Positions 1-9,877 of a stretch of 64,000 nt of DNA are shown here, one piece after another. The translations under genes were made by a program, and so were the position numbers. Where the stretch lies: positions 3,038,001-3,102,000 of the forward strand of contig NZ_CP091036.1 in assembly GCF_021535135.1 (NCBI RefSeq). Direction: 5' to 3'. The notes beneath the pieces are model-generated. The model searched no databases. It worked only from the letters and a program-made list of their open reading frames with translations, and was not told the DNA's origin. Within the stretch, counting starts at the first letter, position 1, and each line of letters begins with the position of its first letter. Source of the stretch: Antarcticibacterium sp. 1MA-6-2. GTDB lineage: Bacteria; Bacteroidota; Bacteroidia; Flavobacteriales; Flavobacteriaceae.

Positions 1-1
1 A

Positions 2-1429
2 GGCGAAACCTTTAATCCTATGGAAGTTGTAGAGTCTTTGGCAGCAGATACTTCCAGACAGGACAACGGGTACAGGCTTATCAAAGAATATTTACTTACA
101 CAATTCGATTCAGGGAGTTACACTATTCCATCCCAGCGGGTACTTATTAATGAAAATCCGTTTTATACAGATTCTCTTCTGGTTGAAGTTAATGATGTTG
201 TTGTAGATACCACCAAACAAAAGATGTATGCTATAAAACCTGCGATGGAAGTACCCTCAGGTTTTTCATTTTTTCCGTGGATCTGGATAATCCTTGCAGT
301 ATTAGTCCTTGCTGCCCTGGTATTTTTCTTGCTACGCAGGAGGAAAAAGAGGCAGGAAGCAGCCAAACAATTACCGCCATATGAGCGGGCGCTGTTTGAA
401 CTTCAACAACTGGATGAATCCCACCTACTCGAGAACAGGCAAACCAAAGAATATTATTCTAAATTAACTGAAGCCGTGCGAAGGTATATTGAGGATGAGG
501 TGCATTTAAGGGCAATGGAGAGCACCACTTCTGAACTTATTCTGGAACTTGAAGAAAAAATGAAAAGCGGTGAATTAAAACTTAGCCGCCAGACCATAGA
601 TGATCTTAAAATCATTTTACAACGGGCAGATCTTGCCAAATTTGCAAATTCCCGGCCAGATATAATTACGGCAAAAGGAGACAGATCTAAAATCGAATTT
701 GTAATTAAAGATACTAAAGCTGCAATTCCTGAACCTACTGAAGAGGAGTTATTAAAGGATGAGGAATACAGGCAGGCACAGCTAAGGAAAAAGAAACGCC
801 GTAAGATCATAATGGCTTCCACCGCAGGAGCTGTCATAATTGTAATTGCGATATCAGTAATTATCTCTACACGCGGCTTTACCTACTTAACTCATACTGT
901 ATTTGGAAATCCTACGAAAGAGTTGATGGAAGGAGAATGGATAAGCAGTGAATATGGTGATCCTGCAGTTGCTGTAAACACGCCCCGGGTCTTAAAAAGA
1001 GGAGAAATAGAGCTTCCTGATGATGTAAAAGCAATGATGGTTGGCAGCGAAACTTTTAAAGATGGTGATCTGGCCGAGGATCTTTACGTTGTTCTTACAA
1101 CGATGAAATTTAACCAGGGTGCAAAATTTGATCTTGATAAAGCGGTAGAAGGAATTTATACAAATCTTGAGCAACAGGGAGCCAGAAATATCATAGTTAA
1201 AGATGAAGAATTTACCACGCTGGAAGGAGTAGAAGGTGTAAAGGTTTTTGGGACTTTAGAAATGGAGCATCCTCGCAAGGAAGGAGAATATATAAGTAAG
1301 GAGTATAGTATTCTAAACTTCTCTGTAGGTGGAGGTTTTCAACAGATTACTGTTATTTATGATGAGCAGGACGAGTTTGCTGAAGAAATCGCTGGCAGAA
1401 TAATTAATTCTGTAGAATTTATAAAATAA
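2..1429 (+). CDS. Bat-operon membrane protein, 5' end outside window
   Basis: The frame is open from base 2, so the ATG at 20 is probably internal and the true start lies upstream. The visible part has a short extracytoplasmic stretch, a membrane segment near residues 84-106 (counted from the ATG at 20), a cytoplasmic helical region of DUF4381-like character starting at PPYERALFELQQLDE, a second membrane segment near 264-285 and a C-terminal domain of about 180 residues that I do not recognise. It ends 9 bp before batA, so it is very likely co-transcribed with the Bat genes. In flavobacteria a protein of this kind commonly sits between a MoxR/DUF58 pair and batA. The Bat set is linked to aerotolerance and envelope stress, but this member has no assigned biochemical role. 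Confidence 0.75.
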   Translation, partial: GETFNPMEVVESLAADTSRQDNGYRLIKEYLLTQFDSGSYTIPSQRVLINENPFYTDSLLVEVNDVVVDTTKQKMYAIKPAMEVPSGFSFFPWIWIILAVLVLAALVFFLLRRRKKRQEAAKQLPPYERALFELQQLDESHLLENRQTKEYYSKLTEAVRRYIEDEVHLRAMESTTSELILELEEKMKSGELKLSRQTIDDLKIILQRADLAKFANSRPDIITAKGDRSKIEFVIKDTKAAIPEPTEEELLKDEEYRQAQLRKKKRRKIIMASTAGAVIIVIAISVIISTRGFTYLTHTVFGNPTKELMEGEWISSEYGDPAVAVNTPRVLKRGEIELPDDVKAMMVGSETFKDGDLAEDLYVVLTTMKFNQGAKFDLDKAVEGIYTNLEQQGARNIIVKDEEFTTLEGVEGVKVFGTLEMEHPRKEGEYISKEYSILNFSVGGGFQQITVIYDEQDEFAEEIAGRIINSVEFIK

Positions 1430-1438
1430 TATAAGACA

Positions 1439-2445
1439 ATGCTGACAAATTTCACGTTTGAAAATCCCGGGTTTTTCTGGCTTTTGGCGATCCTGCCATT
1501 TGTAGCTGCCTGGTATTTCTGGAAGAGGAATAAACAGCAGGCAGAGCTAAGAATTTCGAGTGTAAAAGGATTTAAAACCCGCAAAAGCATTCTTCCCGCC
1601 TTAAGACACGGTTTATTTTTGCTGCGTCTACTGGCCCTGGCATTTATAATTGTAGCAATGGCAAGGCCGCGTACTACAGATGTCTCCAGCAGGACTACCT
1701 CTACACAGGGGATCGATATAGTCCTTTCCATAGACATTTCTGCAAGTATGCTGGCGCGGGATCTAAAACCAAACCGTCTCGAGGCATTAAAAGAAGTAGC
1801 AGCAGAATTTATTGAGGGAAGGCCTACAGACAGAATAGGACTTGTTGTGTATGCTTAAGCGAAAGCTTTACCCTTACCCCTGTAACCAGCGACAAGGCAG
1901 TTGTACTTAATGCTCTTGAGGATATTGAATACAACAATGTTCTCGAAACTGGAACAGCAATAGGGATGGGGTTGGCAACATCTGTAAATCGACTAAAAGA
2001 TAGTAAGGCTAAGAGTAAAGTGATCATCCTCCTTACAGATGGAGTAAATAACGCGGGTTTTATTGATCCTAAAATTGCCAGCGAACTAGCCGTGGAGTAC
2101 GGCATAAAAGTATATACCATAGGAGTGGGGAGTAATGGAATGGCACTTTCACCCTTGGGAATATTATCAAACGGGCAGTTCCAGTACGGGAATGTACTCA
2201 GAGAGATCGATGAGCAGCTTTTGCAGGAAATTGCCCAGGCCACCAATGGTAAATACTTTAGAGCTACCAACAACGAGAAGCTGGAAGAGATCTATGAGGA
2301 AATAGATGCCCTTGAGAAAACAGAAATTGAAGAATTTAAGTACTACAACTATGAAGAAAGGTTTAGGCCATTCCTCCTAATTGCAGGACTATTGTTAATA
2401 ATGGAACTTCTTTTAAGGTTCACAATTTTCAGAAGTTTTATATAG
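1439..2445 (+). CDS. batA: BatA, von Willebrand factor A domain membrane protein (frame broken)
   Basis: Membrane-anchored vWA protein of the Bat operon. Two N-terminal membrane segments (about residues 11-28 and 57-76) are followed by a vWA domain with the MIDAS motif DISAS (D99, S101, S103) and a later TDG motif. A C-terminal membrane helix ends the protein. The frame breaks at 1854-1859: the sequence reads CTTAAG and gives a TAA, while the downstream frame continues with SESFTLTPVTSDK. Removing TA restores GCTAGC and the motif YASESFT in one frame. BatB follows, so the two vWA proteins probably work as a pair. Product assignment is firm; whether the break is real is uncertain. Confidence 0.85.
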
Positions 2446-2480
2446 CTGAAAGATTTTCAGCACAAATAGCAGCATAAAGA

Positions 2481-3527
2481 ATGTTCGTTTTAGAAGAAGA
2501 AAAATATTTTTGGCTATTGCTCATCATCCCGGTGCTGATGGTTTTTTACGCTTTACTTTTTTATTGGAAAAAGCGGAAACAAAAACAATTTGCCTCCCCC
2601 GAAATGCTTAAAAAGCTAAGCCCGGATAAATCCTGGTTTAAACCCGGCCTTAAATTTACCATTATGCTCCTTGCCCTGGCAAGTATGTGTATTGCCCTCG
2701 TAAATCCAAAACTTGGCACGGAAATGGAAACGATTACCCGGGAAGGGATAGACATCGTTTTTGCCATTGACGTCTCTAAAAGTATGGAGGCAGAGGATGT
2801 TGCACCAAACAGGCTGGAGAAAACCAAGCAGCTGGTAACGCAAATTATAAATAACCTTGCCAGTGACAGGATTGGAATTATCGCCTATGCCGGGAGCGCT
2901 TTTCCGCAGTTGCCAATAACGACAGATTACGGATCGGCAAAGATGTTCTTGCAGGCAATGAATACAGATATGGTTTCTTCGCAGGGAACGGCGATAAATG
3001 AAGCCATAGAAATGGCGCAAACATATTTTAATCCGGCAGATCCTACCAGTAAAGTGCTGGTGATCATAAGCGACGGGGAAGATCATATTGGTAATGTAGA
3101 TGAAGTTGCACGGGAAGCTGCAGAACAGGGAATAAGAATTATTACCATAGGAGTGGGTACTGCAAAAGGAGGACCTATTCCAATGAAACGAGGTGGAATA
3201 GTACAGAGTTATAAAAAGGACCAGAACGGTGAAACCGTAATTACCCGTCTTAATGAGGAGACGCTAAGCGATATAGCCGCAGCCTCAAAGGGCGAGTATA
3301 TAAATGGAAATGTAACTGCTGAGGTAACTGAAAAAATGACAGAATTCCTTCAGGATCTTGACAAAACTCAATTTGATGATCGTCAATTTGCTGAATATCA
3401 GTCCCAGTTTCAGTGGTTTTTGGGTCTGGCAATAATTTTGTTATTGGTAGATGTGTTCCTTCTGGAAAGAAAAACCGCCTGGATCAAGAGATTAAATCTA
3501 TTTAATGAAAGTAGAAACAAGAAATGA
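2481..3527 (+). CDS. batB: BatB, von Willebrand factor A domain membrane protein
   Basis: Intact 348-residue vWA protein. Membrane segments lie near residues 10-28 and 58-74, the MIDAS motif DVSKS has D97, S99 and S101, and SDGEDH corresponds to the second metal-coordinating loop. A C-terminal membrane helix lies near residues 313-330. The vWA domain therefore faces the periplasm between anchors. The stop overlaps the batC start (ATGA), typical of translational coupling in this operon. vWA domains with an intact MIDAS bind a divalent cation and partner proteins; the partner here is not shown by the sequence. Confidence 0.9.
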   Translation: MFVLEEEKYFWLLLIIPVLMVFYALLFYWKKRKQKQFASPEMLKKLSPDKSWFKPGLKFTIMLLALASMCIALVNPKLGTEMETITREGIDIVFAIDVSKSMEAEDVAPNRLEKTKQLVTQIINNLASDRIGIIAYAGSAFPQLPITTDYGSAKMFLQAMNTDMVSSQGTAINEAIEMAQTYFNPADPTSKVLVIISDGEDHIGNVDEVAREAAEQGIRIITIGVGTAKGGPIPMKRGGIVQSYKKDQNGETVITRLNEETLSDIAAASKGEYINGNVTAEVTEKMTEFLQDLDKTQFDDRQFAEYQSQFQWFLGLAIILLLVDVFLLERKTAWIKRLNLFNESRNKK

Positions 3528-4381
3528 GAAATAATACATATTTGAAGGATCTTCAGGTGTTCTTAATGCTGCCGGGGTTCTTCTTTTTTCTGAATTCAGT
3601 TTCAGCTCAATCCCTTCAGCAGGAAGATAAAAAGATAGAGCGGGAGACCAATACCCTAATGCGTGATGCCGAAGATCATCTTTCTGAAAATGATTTTTCT
3701 TCAGCTGAAGCATCTTACCGGGAGGCTGTAGCCAAAAATTATGAAAGTGTAAAGGCCAGGTATAATATGGCAAATATGTACTATGGAAAGGAAAAACCTG
3801 CACAGGCTGTTTCAAGGTTAGAACAGGCAGCAAAAGTGGCAGAAGCTAAAGAGGATAAGCACAAGATTTTCCATAACATGGGAAACTCTTTTATGGAGCA
3901 GAAGAAGTATAAAGAAGCAGTGGATGCATATAAAAATGCACTCCGCAATAATCCCAATGATGAAGAAACACGCTACAATCTTGCCCTGGCCAAACAAAAG
4001 TTAGAAAAGGAAGATCCTCAGGGTGGTGGTGGAGATGACAAGAAGGACGAGGAAGAAAAGAACGAGGACGAAAAGAATAAAGGAGACCAGGGAGAGCAGG
4101 AAAAAGATAAACAGGAAGGCGAGGATAAAGAAGATAAAGGCGGGGAGAAAAAAGAAGATCCTAAGCAGGAGCCGGAAAAACCAGATGACAAAGGAGAGCC
4201 AAAAGAACAAAAAGAGGATGGGGAACCCCAACAACCTCAACAGCCCCAGCCTGGCCAGTTATCTCCTCAGCAAATAAAAAGTTTATTAGAAGCCATGAAT
4301 AACGAGGAGAAGAAGGTGCAGGATAAAGTAAACGCAGAAAAGGTTAAGGGGGCAAAAGTGCGAACCGAAAAAGACTGGTAA
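3524..4381 (+). CDS. batC: BatC, TPR protein with charged low-complexity tail
   Basis: The ATG overlaps the batB stop. A hydrophobic N-terminus (about residues 10-30) ending in SVSAQS looks like a signal peptide. Two to three TPR repeats follow (about residues 45-155, for example the stretch around AVDAYKNALRNNPND). From about residue 165 to 250 the protein is very rich in K, E, D, G, P and Q, encoded by purine-rich DNA with long open frames on both strands that are shadows. A short helical C-terminus ends the protein. TPRs suggest scaffolding of the BatA/BatB/BatD complex; this is inference from family context. Confidence 0.85.
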   Translation: MRNNTYLKDLQVFLMLPGFFFFLNSVSAQSLQQEDKKIERETNTLMRDAEDHLSENDFSSAEASYREAVAKNYESVKARYNMANMYYGKEKPAQAVSRLEQAAKVAEAKEDKHKIFHNMGNSFMEQKKYKEAVDAYKNALRNNPNDEETRYNLALAKQKLEKEDPQGGGGDDKKDEEEKNEDEKNKGDQGEQEKDKQEGEDKEDKGGEKKEDPKQEPEKPDDKGEPKEQKEDGEPQQPQQPQPGQLSPQQIKSLLEAMNNEEKKVQDKVNAEKVKGAKVRTEKDW

Positions 4382-4423
4382 CATTTCCTGAAGTTTACCG
4401 TCAAATAATTTGATTGAACAAGA

Positions 4424-6186
4424 ATGAAATTGAAATTTTTCATACTGTCATTTTTCTTAATGCTTTCATCGGCAGGTTTTGCGCAGGTAAAATTTGAAGC
4501 CAAAGCGAGCAAGCAAAAGCTGGGAGTAAATGAGCGGCTTAGGGTAGATTTCGAAATGAATCAGGATGGGGATAATTTTAGAGCTCCGTCTTTCAGCGGG
4601 TTTACCGTTGTAGGAGGTCCTAACCAAATGGTTAGCAACCAATGGATAAATGGGAAACGTACTTATTCCAAGACATACAGTTTTTTCCTTGCACCTACGG
4701 CACGGGGAAAGTTCACAATTGGCCAGGCAGAAATAACAGTAGACGGGGATGTATATAAAACTTCGCCTATCCAGGTTGAAGTAACTGCAGCAGTAGAAGA
4801 GCCTACCGATGGTAACAATTCAGATTTGGTTGCGAGTGATAATCTCCACCTGGTTGCCGAAATTTCCAATGCCAACCCTTATTTGAATCAGGCAATAACT
4901 GTTGTTTACAAGCTTTACGTAAGTCCGCGTATAAGTGTGAGCAACTGGAGGGAAATGGATAGCCCTGTGTTTAGTGACTTTTGGAGCCAAAATATAGATA
5001 TAAGGCAGCTTAAAATAGAAACAGGGGAATATGAGGGAGAACCATATCGTTTTGTGGTTCTTAGAAAGACAATACTTTATCCCCAGAAGACAGGTGAACT
5101 GGATATAGAACCTTTAACCCTTTCAGTTTCTGTAGACGTTCCCAGTGACAGGCGGGATATCTTTGGCGGGAGGTTGTACACCACCATAGATAAAACAGTT
5201 GCTGCAGGAAAAAGAACAATTAATGTAAAACCTTTACCGGAGCAGGGAAAACCCATTGGATTTAGTGGAGCAGTGGGAAAATACAATTTTAAGGTCACCC
5301 CAAGCCGCACAGAACTTGCTGCTACTGAATCTATGAATGTAAAGGTGCAGGTGAATGGTAACGGCAACCTTAAGTTGTTTGATCTCCCAGAACTGCAGGT
5401 CCCGCCCTCCCTGGAGAGATATGAAGCTGAAAGAACAGAGAATGTGAGGACTGATCTTAATGGCACCCAGGGAAGTATTACCGACTCTTATACTGTCATT
5501 CCTACGAGGCAGGGGAAATATCCTATCCCGCAACTTTCATTTTCTTATTTCGATCCTTCTACAGAAACTTATAAAACCCTCACTTCTGAAGAAATTGTGC
5601 TCGAAGTAGATAAAGCTCCCGCAGGAAGTTCAATGCTTAGCTCCTGGGGGAGGAGTGACAAAACAACCACTCGATATAACAGGTACACAATTTAGATACA
5701 TTAAACTTAGAGCTGATCTACAGCTAAGTAAATTCAGGGAGTTTTTTGGGCTCCTGGGTTTTCTGGAGCCTTATGGTTTTGCCAATGGTAGTTGTGCTGG
5801 GGGCAATTCTTCTGGGTAAAAAACGTGAGGCCATTGCAAATGATGTACAGGGAAACAGAATTAAAAAGGCTAACAGGCTGGCAAAAAAATATCTTTCTGA
5901 GGCCAGGAGAAATCTTGGAGACCAAAAACTTTTTTATGAAGCTCTTGAACGCTCCCTCCATAATTATCTCAAGGCAAAGCTACATATTCAAACCAGTGAA
6001 ATGACTAAAGAAAGAATAAGCTCATTGCTGGCAGAGAAGAAGGTAGATGAGGAAACTTCAGCAGAGTTCATCTCCTTGTTGAGGAGCTGTGAATTTGCAC
6101 GCTATACTCCTTCTTCCAATGTAGAAATGCAGCAGGACTATGAGAAGGCTGCCAGAGTTCTTTCTGCAATGGATAAACAACTTTAA
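4424..6186 (+). CDS. batD: BatD, oxygen-tolerance membrane protein (frame broken twice)
   Basis: Signal peptide (residues 1-20, ending GFAQ), a long beta-rich periplasmic region of the BatD type, then a membrane segment near WSLMVLPMVVVLGAILL and a cytoplasmic helical tail. Three frames must be joined. The first break is near 5670-5673, after KTTTR, where the adjoining frame reads DITGTQFRYIKLRADLQ; it has one extra base or lacks two. The second is CTAAG at 5724-5728; deleting one A gives CTAG and the continuous QLVNSGSF. The restored length, about 587 residues, matches the usual BatD size. Located between batC and batE, so the identity is well supported. Confidence 0.85.
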
Positions 6187-6195
6187 AATCAGAAT

Positions 6196-6948
6196 GTGGA
6201 AATGAAGAAGTTATTTTATCTCATTTTTCTATTTACAATGCCCTTACTGGGCCAGAATGATGCTCTTTTTGAAGCAGGAAATGCTGCATACAATAATGGG
6301 AATTACGAGGCAGCTATAGAAAACTATGAAGAGATCCTGAATAGTGGCGAAACATCAGATGAGTTGTATTACAACCTTGGGAATGCACATTACAAACTTA
6401 ATAATATTGCTCCCTCTATATACTACTACGAAAAAGCACTACAGTTAAATCCCAATGATCAGGACATTAAGAACAATATTGAGTTTGCCCGTAATATGGC
6501 GATAGACGACATTGAGGAGGTTCAAAAAAGCGGTTTTACTGCCATTTGGAAAGATACTGTTTCTGTTTTAGATTATAACGAATGGGGATGGCTGGCGATT
6601 AGCCTCGCTGTAATGTTTTCGATCTTTTTCCTGATCTATTACTTCAGCAGAAAAACATTTCAGAAGAGGTTATTCTTTACTTTGTCTATGATAGCAGTAG
6701 GGGGAATGTTGTTTGCTGTGGTGTTTGCCTTTCAGCAGAAAAGTTATGTAACCAGTGAACAGTTTGCTGTTATATTTACTGAAGAAGCTGAGGTAAGAAG
6801 TGAACCCACACAGCGGAGCGAAGAAATTTTCACATTACACGAAGGAACAAAAATTGAAATCATAGAAACTTATCAGGACTGGGTTAAATTTGAACTGGCC
6901 AATGGTTTACAGGGCTGGACAGATAAAAGCTATCTCAAATTCCTTTAA
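6196..6948 (+). CDS. batE: BatE, TPR and SH3-domain membrane protein
   Basis: N-terminal signal peptide (start at 6196 or the second ATG at 6202), two TPR repeats around residues 25-100 (NYEAAIENYEEIL, SIYYYEKALQLNPND), two membrane helices near 130-150 and 158-180, and a C-terminal bacterial SH3 domain (about 190-250) ending GWTDKSYLKFL. This order is the BatE layout seen in flavobacteria. It lies 9 bp after batD and closes the operon. The SH3 domain may bind peptidoglycan or a partner in the periplasm (inference). Confidence 0.85.
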   Translation: MEMKKLFYLIFLFTMPLLGQNDALFEAGNAAYNNGNYEAAIENYEEILNSGETSDELYYNLGNAHYKLNNIAPSIYYYEKALQLNPNDQDIKNNIEFARNMAIDDIEEVQKSGFTAIWKDTVSVLDYNEWGWLAISLAVMFSIFFLIYYFSRKTFQKRLFFTLSMIAVGGMLFAVVFAFQQKSYVTSEQFAVIFTEEAEVRSEPTQRSEEIFTLHEGTKIEIIETYQDWVKFELANGLQGWTDKSYLKFL

Positions 6949-7018
6949 CCATAAGTATTTTCTATGTTAATTTAAAATTAAATGATTAGAACAGGCTTTT
7001 CTAATTGAGTTTATGTTC

Positions 7019-7026
7019 TATTTTTG
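7019..7026 (+). promoter_or_regulatory. Putative -7 element TATTTTTG before small membrane protein
   Basis: Fits the Bacteroidota TAnnTTTG -7 consensus and lies only 7 bp before the ATG at 7033, so transcription could start at or next to the start codon. No well-spaced -33 TTG is visible. Confidence 0.35.
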
Positions 7027-7032
7027 CAAATT

Positions 7033-7326
7033 ATGAAGAAAAATTTCGCCTTATTATTTCTATTCATCTTCCTGGGATTCATTGCGACTCCCACTGTGGT
7101 GACTTTAATAGATAAGGACGTGAACATTTCTTCAGCATTTACTGCCAATGAAGAAGAAAATTCTTCTAAAACAGGAATAACATTTGAATATAACATTCAG
7201 GATCCACATCCAGGTTATTCCAGTTTACATTTTCTTAAGGAACAAAGTGCATTTAATCATTACTACAAAGAAGGATATCGATTAATATTTCTTGATGTTC
7301 TTTCTCCACCACCCAAACAAGCTTAA
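7033..7326 (+). CDS. Conserved small single-pass membrane or secreted protein
   Basis: 97 residues, starting MKKNFALLF with a hydrophobic segment at about residues 4-25 (signal peptide or anchor), then a short polar domain ending SPPPKQA. I recognise it only as a type of small hypothetical protein that accompanies SulP and carbonic anhydrase genes in flavobacteria. No catalytic motif is visible. The start at 7033 is preferred because it gives the conserved Met-Lys-Lys hydrophobic leader. Confidence 0.6.
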   Translation: MKKNFALLFLFIFLGFIATPTVVTLIDKDVNISSAFTANEEENSSKTGITFEYNIQDPHPGYSSLHFLKEQSAFNHYYKEGYRLIFLDVLSPPPKQA

Positions 7327-7373
7327 ACACTTCAGTTTTATTACCACGCGACTTTTGGTTGCTACTGTGACGT

Positions 7374-7389
7374 GATCTTTATAAAGATC
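7374..7389. promoter_or_regulatory. 16-bp perfect palindrome upstream of SulP gene
   Basis: GATCTTTATAAAGATC is perfectly symmetric and sits in the 165-bp gap before the SulP start. It could be an operator or a small RNA hairpin. No regulator is encoded next to it, so its function is open. Confidence 0.35.
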
Positions 7390-7491
7390 CGGGAGGAGTT
7401 TCTATTTCAACTCGCAAGCCTGGTAATCTCTCAATTTTAGTAAAACAGTTTTCGGGACTTTCAAATGAGGTCCTGTAATAAATATTTGTAT

Positions 7492-9078
7492 ATGTTTAAG
7501 CACGTAAAAGCTGACTTGCCTGCAAGTTTGGTAGTATTTTTTGTTGCACTTCCTTTATGTCTTGGAATTGCACTCGCTAGTGGAGCACCACTTTTTTCAG
7601 GAATTATAGCAGGAATTATAGGAGGAATTGTAGTAGGTTCAATTTCCGGTTCTTCAATTGGAGTAAGTGGCCCCGCAGCCAGTCTTGCGGTAGTGGTGTT
7701 AACTGCAATTTCAGACCTTGGAAGCTATGAATTATTTCTTGTAGCAGTAGTCCTTGCGGGTCTTTTGCAAATCTTAATGGGATTTTTAAAGGCGGGAGTT
7801 ATTGGTTATTTCTTTCCATCGTCTGTTATAAAAGGAATGTTATCTGCAATTGGAATCATCATTTTCTTAAAACAAATACCTCTTGCTTTGGGATATGAAG
7901 AGGGAGAAACACCGTTTGCATTCTTTGAAACCACAGGTTATGATCTTTTTAGAAGTCTTGGCCATATGATAGACGCCATAGCTCCGGGAGTAATTTTAAT
8001 TACTGCAATTTCCCTTGCAATTTTATTAGTTTGGGATAAGGTGCTGGCAAAGAAGCACAAAATCTTTAAGCTCATTCCGGGGCCATTAGTTGCGGTAATT
8101 GTGGGAATTATATATCAGCTCTTTTTTAGTGGAGCAGGATCTGTTCTGGAAATTACCGGGAATAATTTGGTCTCTGTTCCGGTACCGGAAAATCCTTTGG
8201 ATTTCTTCAACCAGTTTACCTTTCCCGACTTTAGTGAAATGGGAAACACTCAGGTTTACATTGTAGCCATAACGATTGCTATTGTAGCCAGTCTTGAAAC
8301 CCTTCTAAGTGTGGAAGCAACAGATAAACTCGACCCTCATAAGAGAGTTACTCCCACTAACAGGGAACTTATCGCCCAGGGAGTTGGAAATACATTCTCG
8401 GGTTTAGTAGGAGGTTTGCCAATTACACAGGTTATCGTACGTAGTACTGCAAATGTGATGAACGGAGGTAGAACTAAATTATCTGCCATTATACATGGTT
8501 TTTTCCTTTTAATAAGTGTAATGTTTATTGCAGAATATCTTAATCTTATTCCTCTTGGGGTTCTTGCTGCTGTTCTCTTAATCATTGGTTATAAACTGGC
8601 AAATCCAAAACAGTTCATCACCATGTGGAAACTTGGAAAGTCGCAGTTTATACCATTCACGGTTACTGTAGTTGCAATAGTTGCCACAGATCTACTAGTA
8701 GGGATCTTACTGGGACTTGCTGTGGGGGTGATTACAATTCTTATCAACAGTTACAGGAATTCTCATTTCCTTCACATCGAAGATAAATCCAATGGAGTGC
8801 ATACTATTAAAATGGAATTTGCAGAAGAGGTTACTTTCCTCAACAAAGCAGCTATCCAAAGAGAATTATATGCATTACCAGAGAATACTTATCTTACATT
8901 AGATGTAACAAAAACAAAAGCCCTGGACCTGGACGTTCTGGAAATTTTAGACGATTTTTCTGTTACGGCAGAGGAAAGGAATATTAAAATAAATTTAGTT
9001 TCTGAAAGAGGTACTATTGAAAATCCTCATAGTTACCGGGAGTTTTTTGGAATCAACGTTTTAGGAGCAGCACATTAA
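7492..9078 (+). CDS. SulP-family anion/bicarbonate transporter with STAS domain
   Basis: SulP (SLC26) inner-membrane transporter. The core has the expected Gly/Ala-rich membrane segments, with the motif SSIGVSGPAASLAVV near the N-terminal substrate region and later ASLETLLSVEA. A cytoplasmic STAS-like domain follows (about the last 90 residues). I chose the ATG at 7492 (MFKHVKADLPASL) over the upstream one at 7465 because family members start at this motif. The carbonic anhydrase gene begins 24 bp downstream, which makes bicarbonate, rather than sulfate, the more likely substrate (BicA-like). That substrate call is inference from context. Confidence 0.85.
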   Translation: MFKHVKADLPASLVVFFVALPLCLGIALASGAPLFSGIIAGIIGGIVVGSISGSSIGVSGPAASLAVVVLTAISDLGSYELFLVAVVLAGLLQILMGFLKAGVIGYFFPSSVIKGMLSAIGIIIFLKQIPLALGYEEGETPFAFFETTGYDLFRSLGHMIDAIAPGVILITAISLAILLVWDKVLAKKHKIFKLIPGPLVAVIVGIIYQLFFSGAGSVLEITGNNLVSVPVPENPLDFFNQFTFPDFSEMGNTQVYIVAITIAIVASLETLLSVEATDKLDPHKRVTPTNRELIAQGVGNTFSGLVGGLPITQVIVRSTANVMNGGRTKLSAIIHGFFLLISVMFIAEYLNLIPLGVLAAVLLIIGYKLANPKQFITMWKLGKSQFIPFTVTVVAIVATDLLVGILLGLAVGVITILINSYRNSHFLHIEDKSNGVHTIKMEFAEEVTFLNKAAIQRELYALPENTYLTLDVTKTKALDLDVLEILDDFSVTAEERNIKINLVSERGTIENPHSYREFFGINVLGAAH

Positions 9079-9102
9079 TAACTAATTTTAAAATATATAA
9101 TC

Positions 9103-9738
9103 ATGAGCGAATTTTATGATAATCTAATTAAGAATAACAAGAAGTGGGTAGAGAGTAAACTTGACCTTGACCCTCAATTTTTTGAAAAACTTGCTAAAGG
9201 CCAAAAACCACCTTTATTGTGGATAGGATGTGCTGATAGCAGGGTACCTGCAAATGAAATTATTGGAGCACAACCGGGAGAGGTATTCGTGCATCGTAAT
9301 ATTGCCAATATGGTAATACATAGCGATATGAATATGTTGAGCGTGCTGGATTACGCCGTGAATGCTTTAAAAGTGAAACACGTTATTGTTTGTGGTCACT
9401 ATGGTTGTGGTGGTATAAACGCAGCTATGGGCAACCAGAGTATAGGATTAATAGACAACTGGATACGTCACATTAAAGATGTATACAGAGTTCATAAAAA
9501 GGAACTTGATTCTATTGAGGATGAAACTGAAAGATTCAACCGCTTTGTAGAGGTGAACGTAACCGAGCAGGTTTTTGATCTTGCCAAAACATCCATAGTA
9601 CAGGGTGCGTGGAACAACGGCCAGGAACTTTCAATTCATGGATGGGTTTATGGTGTGGATTCCGGAATAATAAAAGATCTTGGAGTGAATGTAAAAAACG
9701 ACGGAGATCTTGATGAAGTTTACCAATTGAACTTCTAA
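9103..9738 (+). CDS. can: Beta-class carbonic anhydrase
   Basis: Interconverts CO2 and bicarbonate. The zinc ligands C43, H99 and C102 and the D45-R47 dyad are present (CADSR and GHYGCGG motifs). Length of 211 residues fits the bacterial beta class. It follows the SulP gene by 24 bp and is probably co-transcribed with it, suggesting coupled bicarbonate uptake and hydration control. Transcription likely ends at the hairpin at 9768-9801, which belongs to the adjacent IS end. Confidence 0.92.
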   Translation: MSEFYDNLIKNNKKWVESKLDLDPQFFEKLAKGQKPPLLWIGCADSRVPANEIIGAQPGEVFVHRNIANMVIHSDMNMLSVLDYAVNALKVKHVIVCGHYGCGGINAAMGNQSIGLIDNWIRHIKDVYRVHKKELDSIEDETERFNRFVEVNVTEQVFDLAKTSIVQGAWNNGQELSIHGWVYGVDSGIIKDLGVNVKNDGDLDEVYQLNF

Positions 9739-9767
9739 TATTTTTTATAAAAACAAAAATTTAGAGG

Positions 9768-9801
9768 CCGTCTAAAAAGTAAATTTTAGGCGGTTTTTTT
9801 T
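9768..9801 (+). terminator. Hairpin terminator within left IS end
   Basis: Stem CCGTCTAAAA with TTTTAGGCGG (9 of 10 pairs), then eight T. It would end carbonic anhydrase transcripts and coincides with the IS terminal repeat. Confidence 0.7.
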
Positions 9802-9877
9802 GTGGTAATATTATGGGTAGGTGAACTATAGTTTTTATTAAATATTTCTTGGCAAAAAATTTACAGATAGCCCTTTC

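Noticed and set aside
4001-4277. Overlapping frames on both strands in the batC tail
   Set aside because: They result from purine-rich low-complexity codons (Lys, Glu, Asp, Gly) and show no independent motif.
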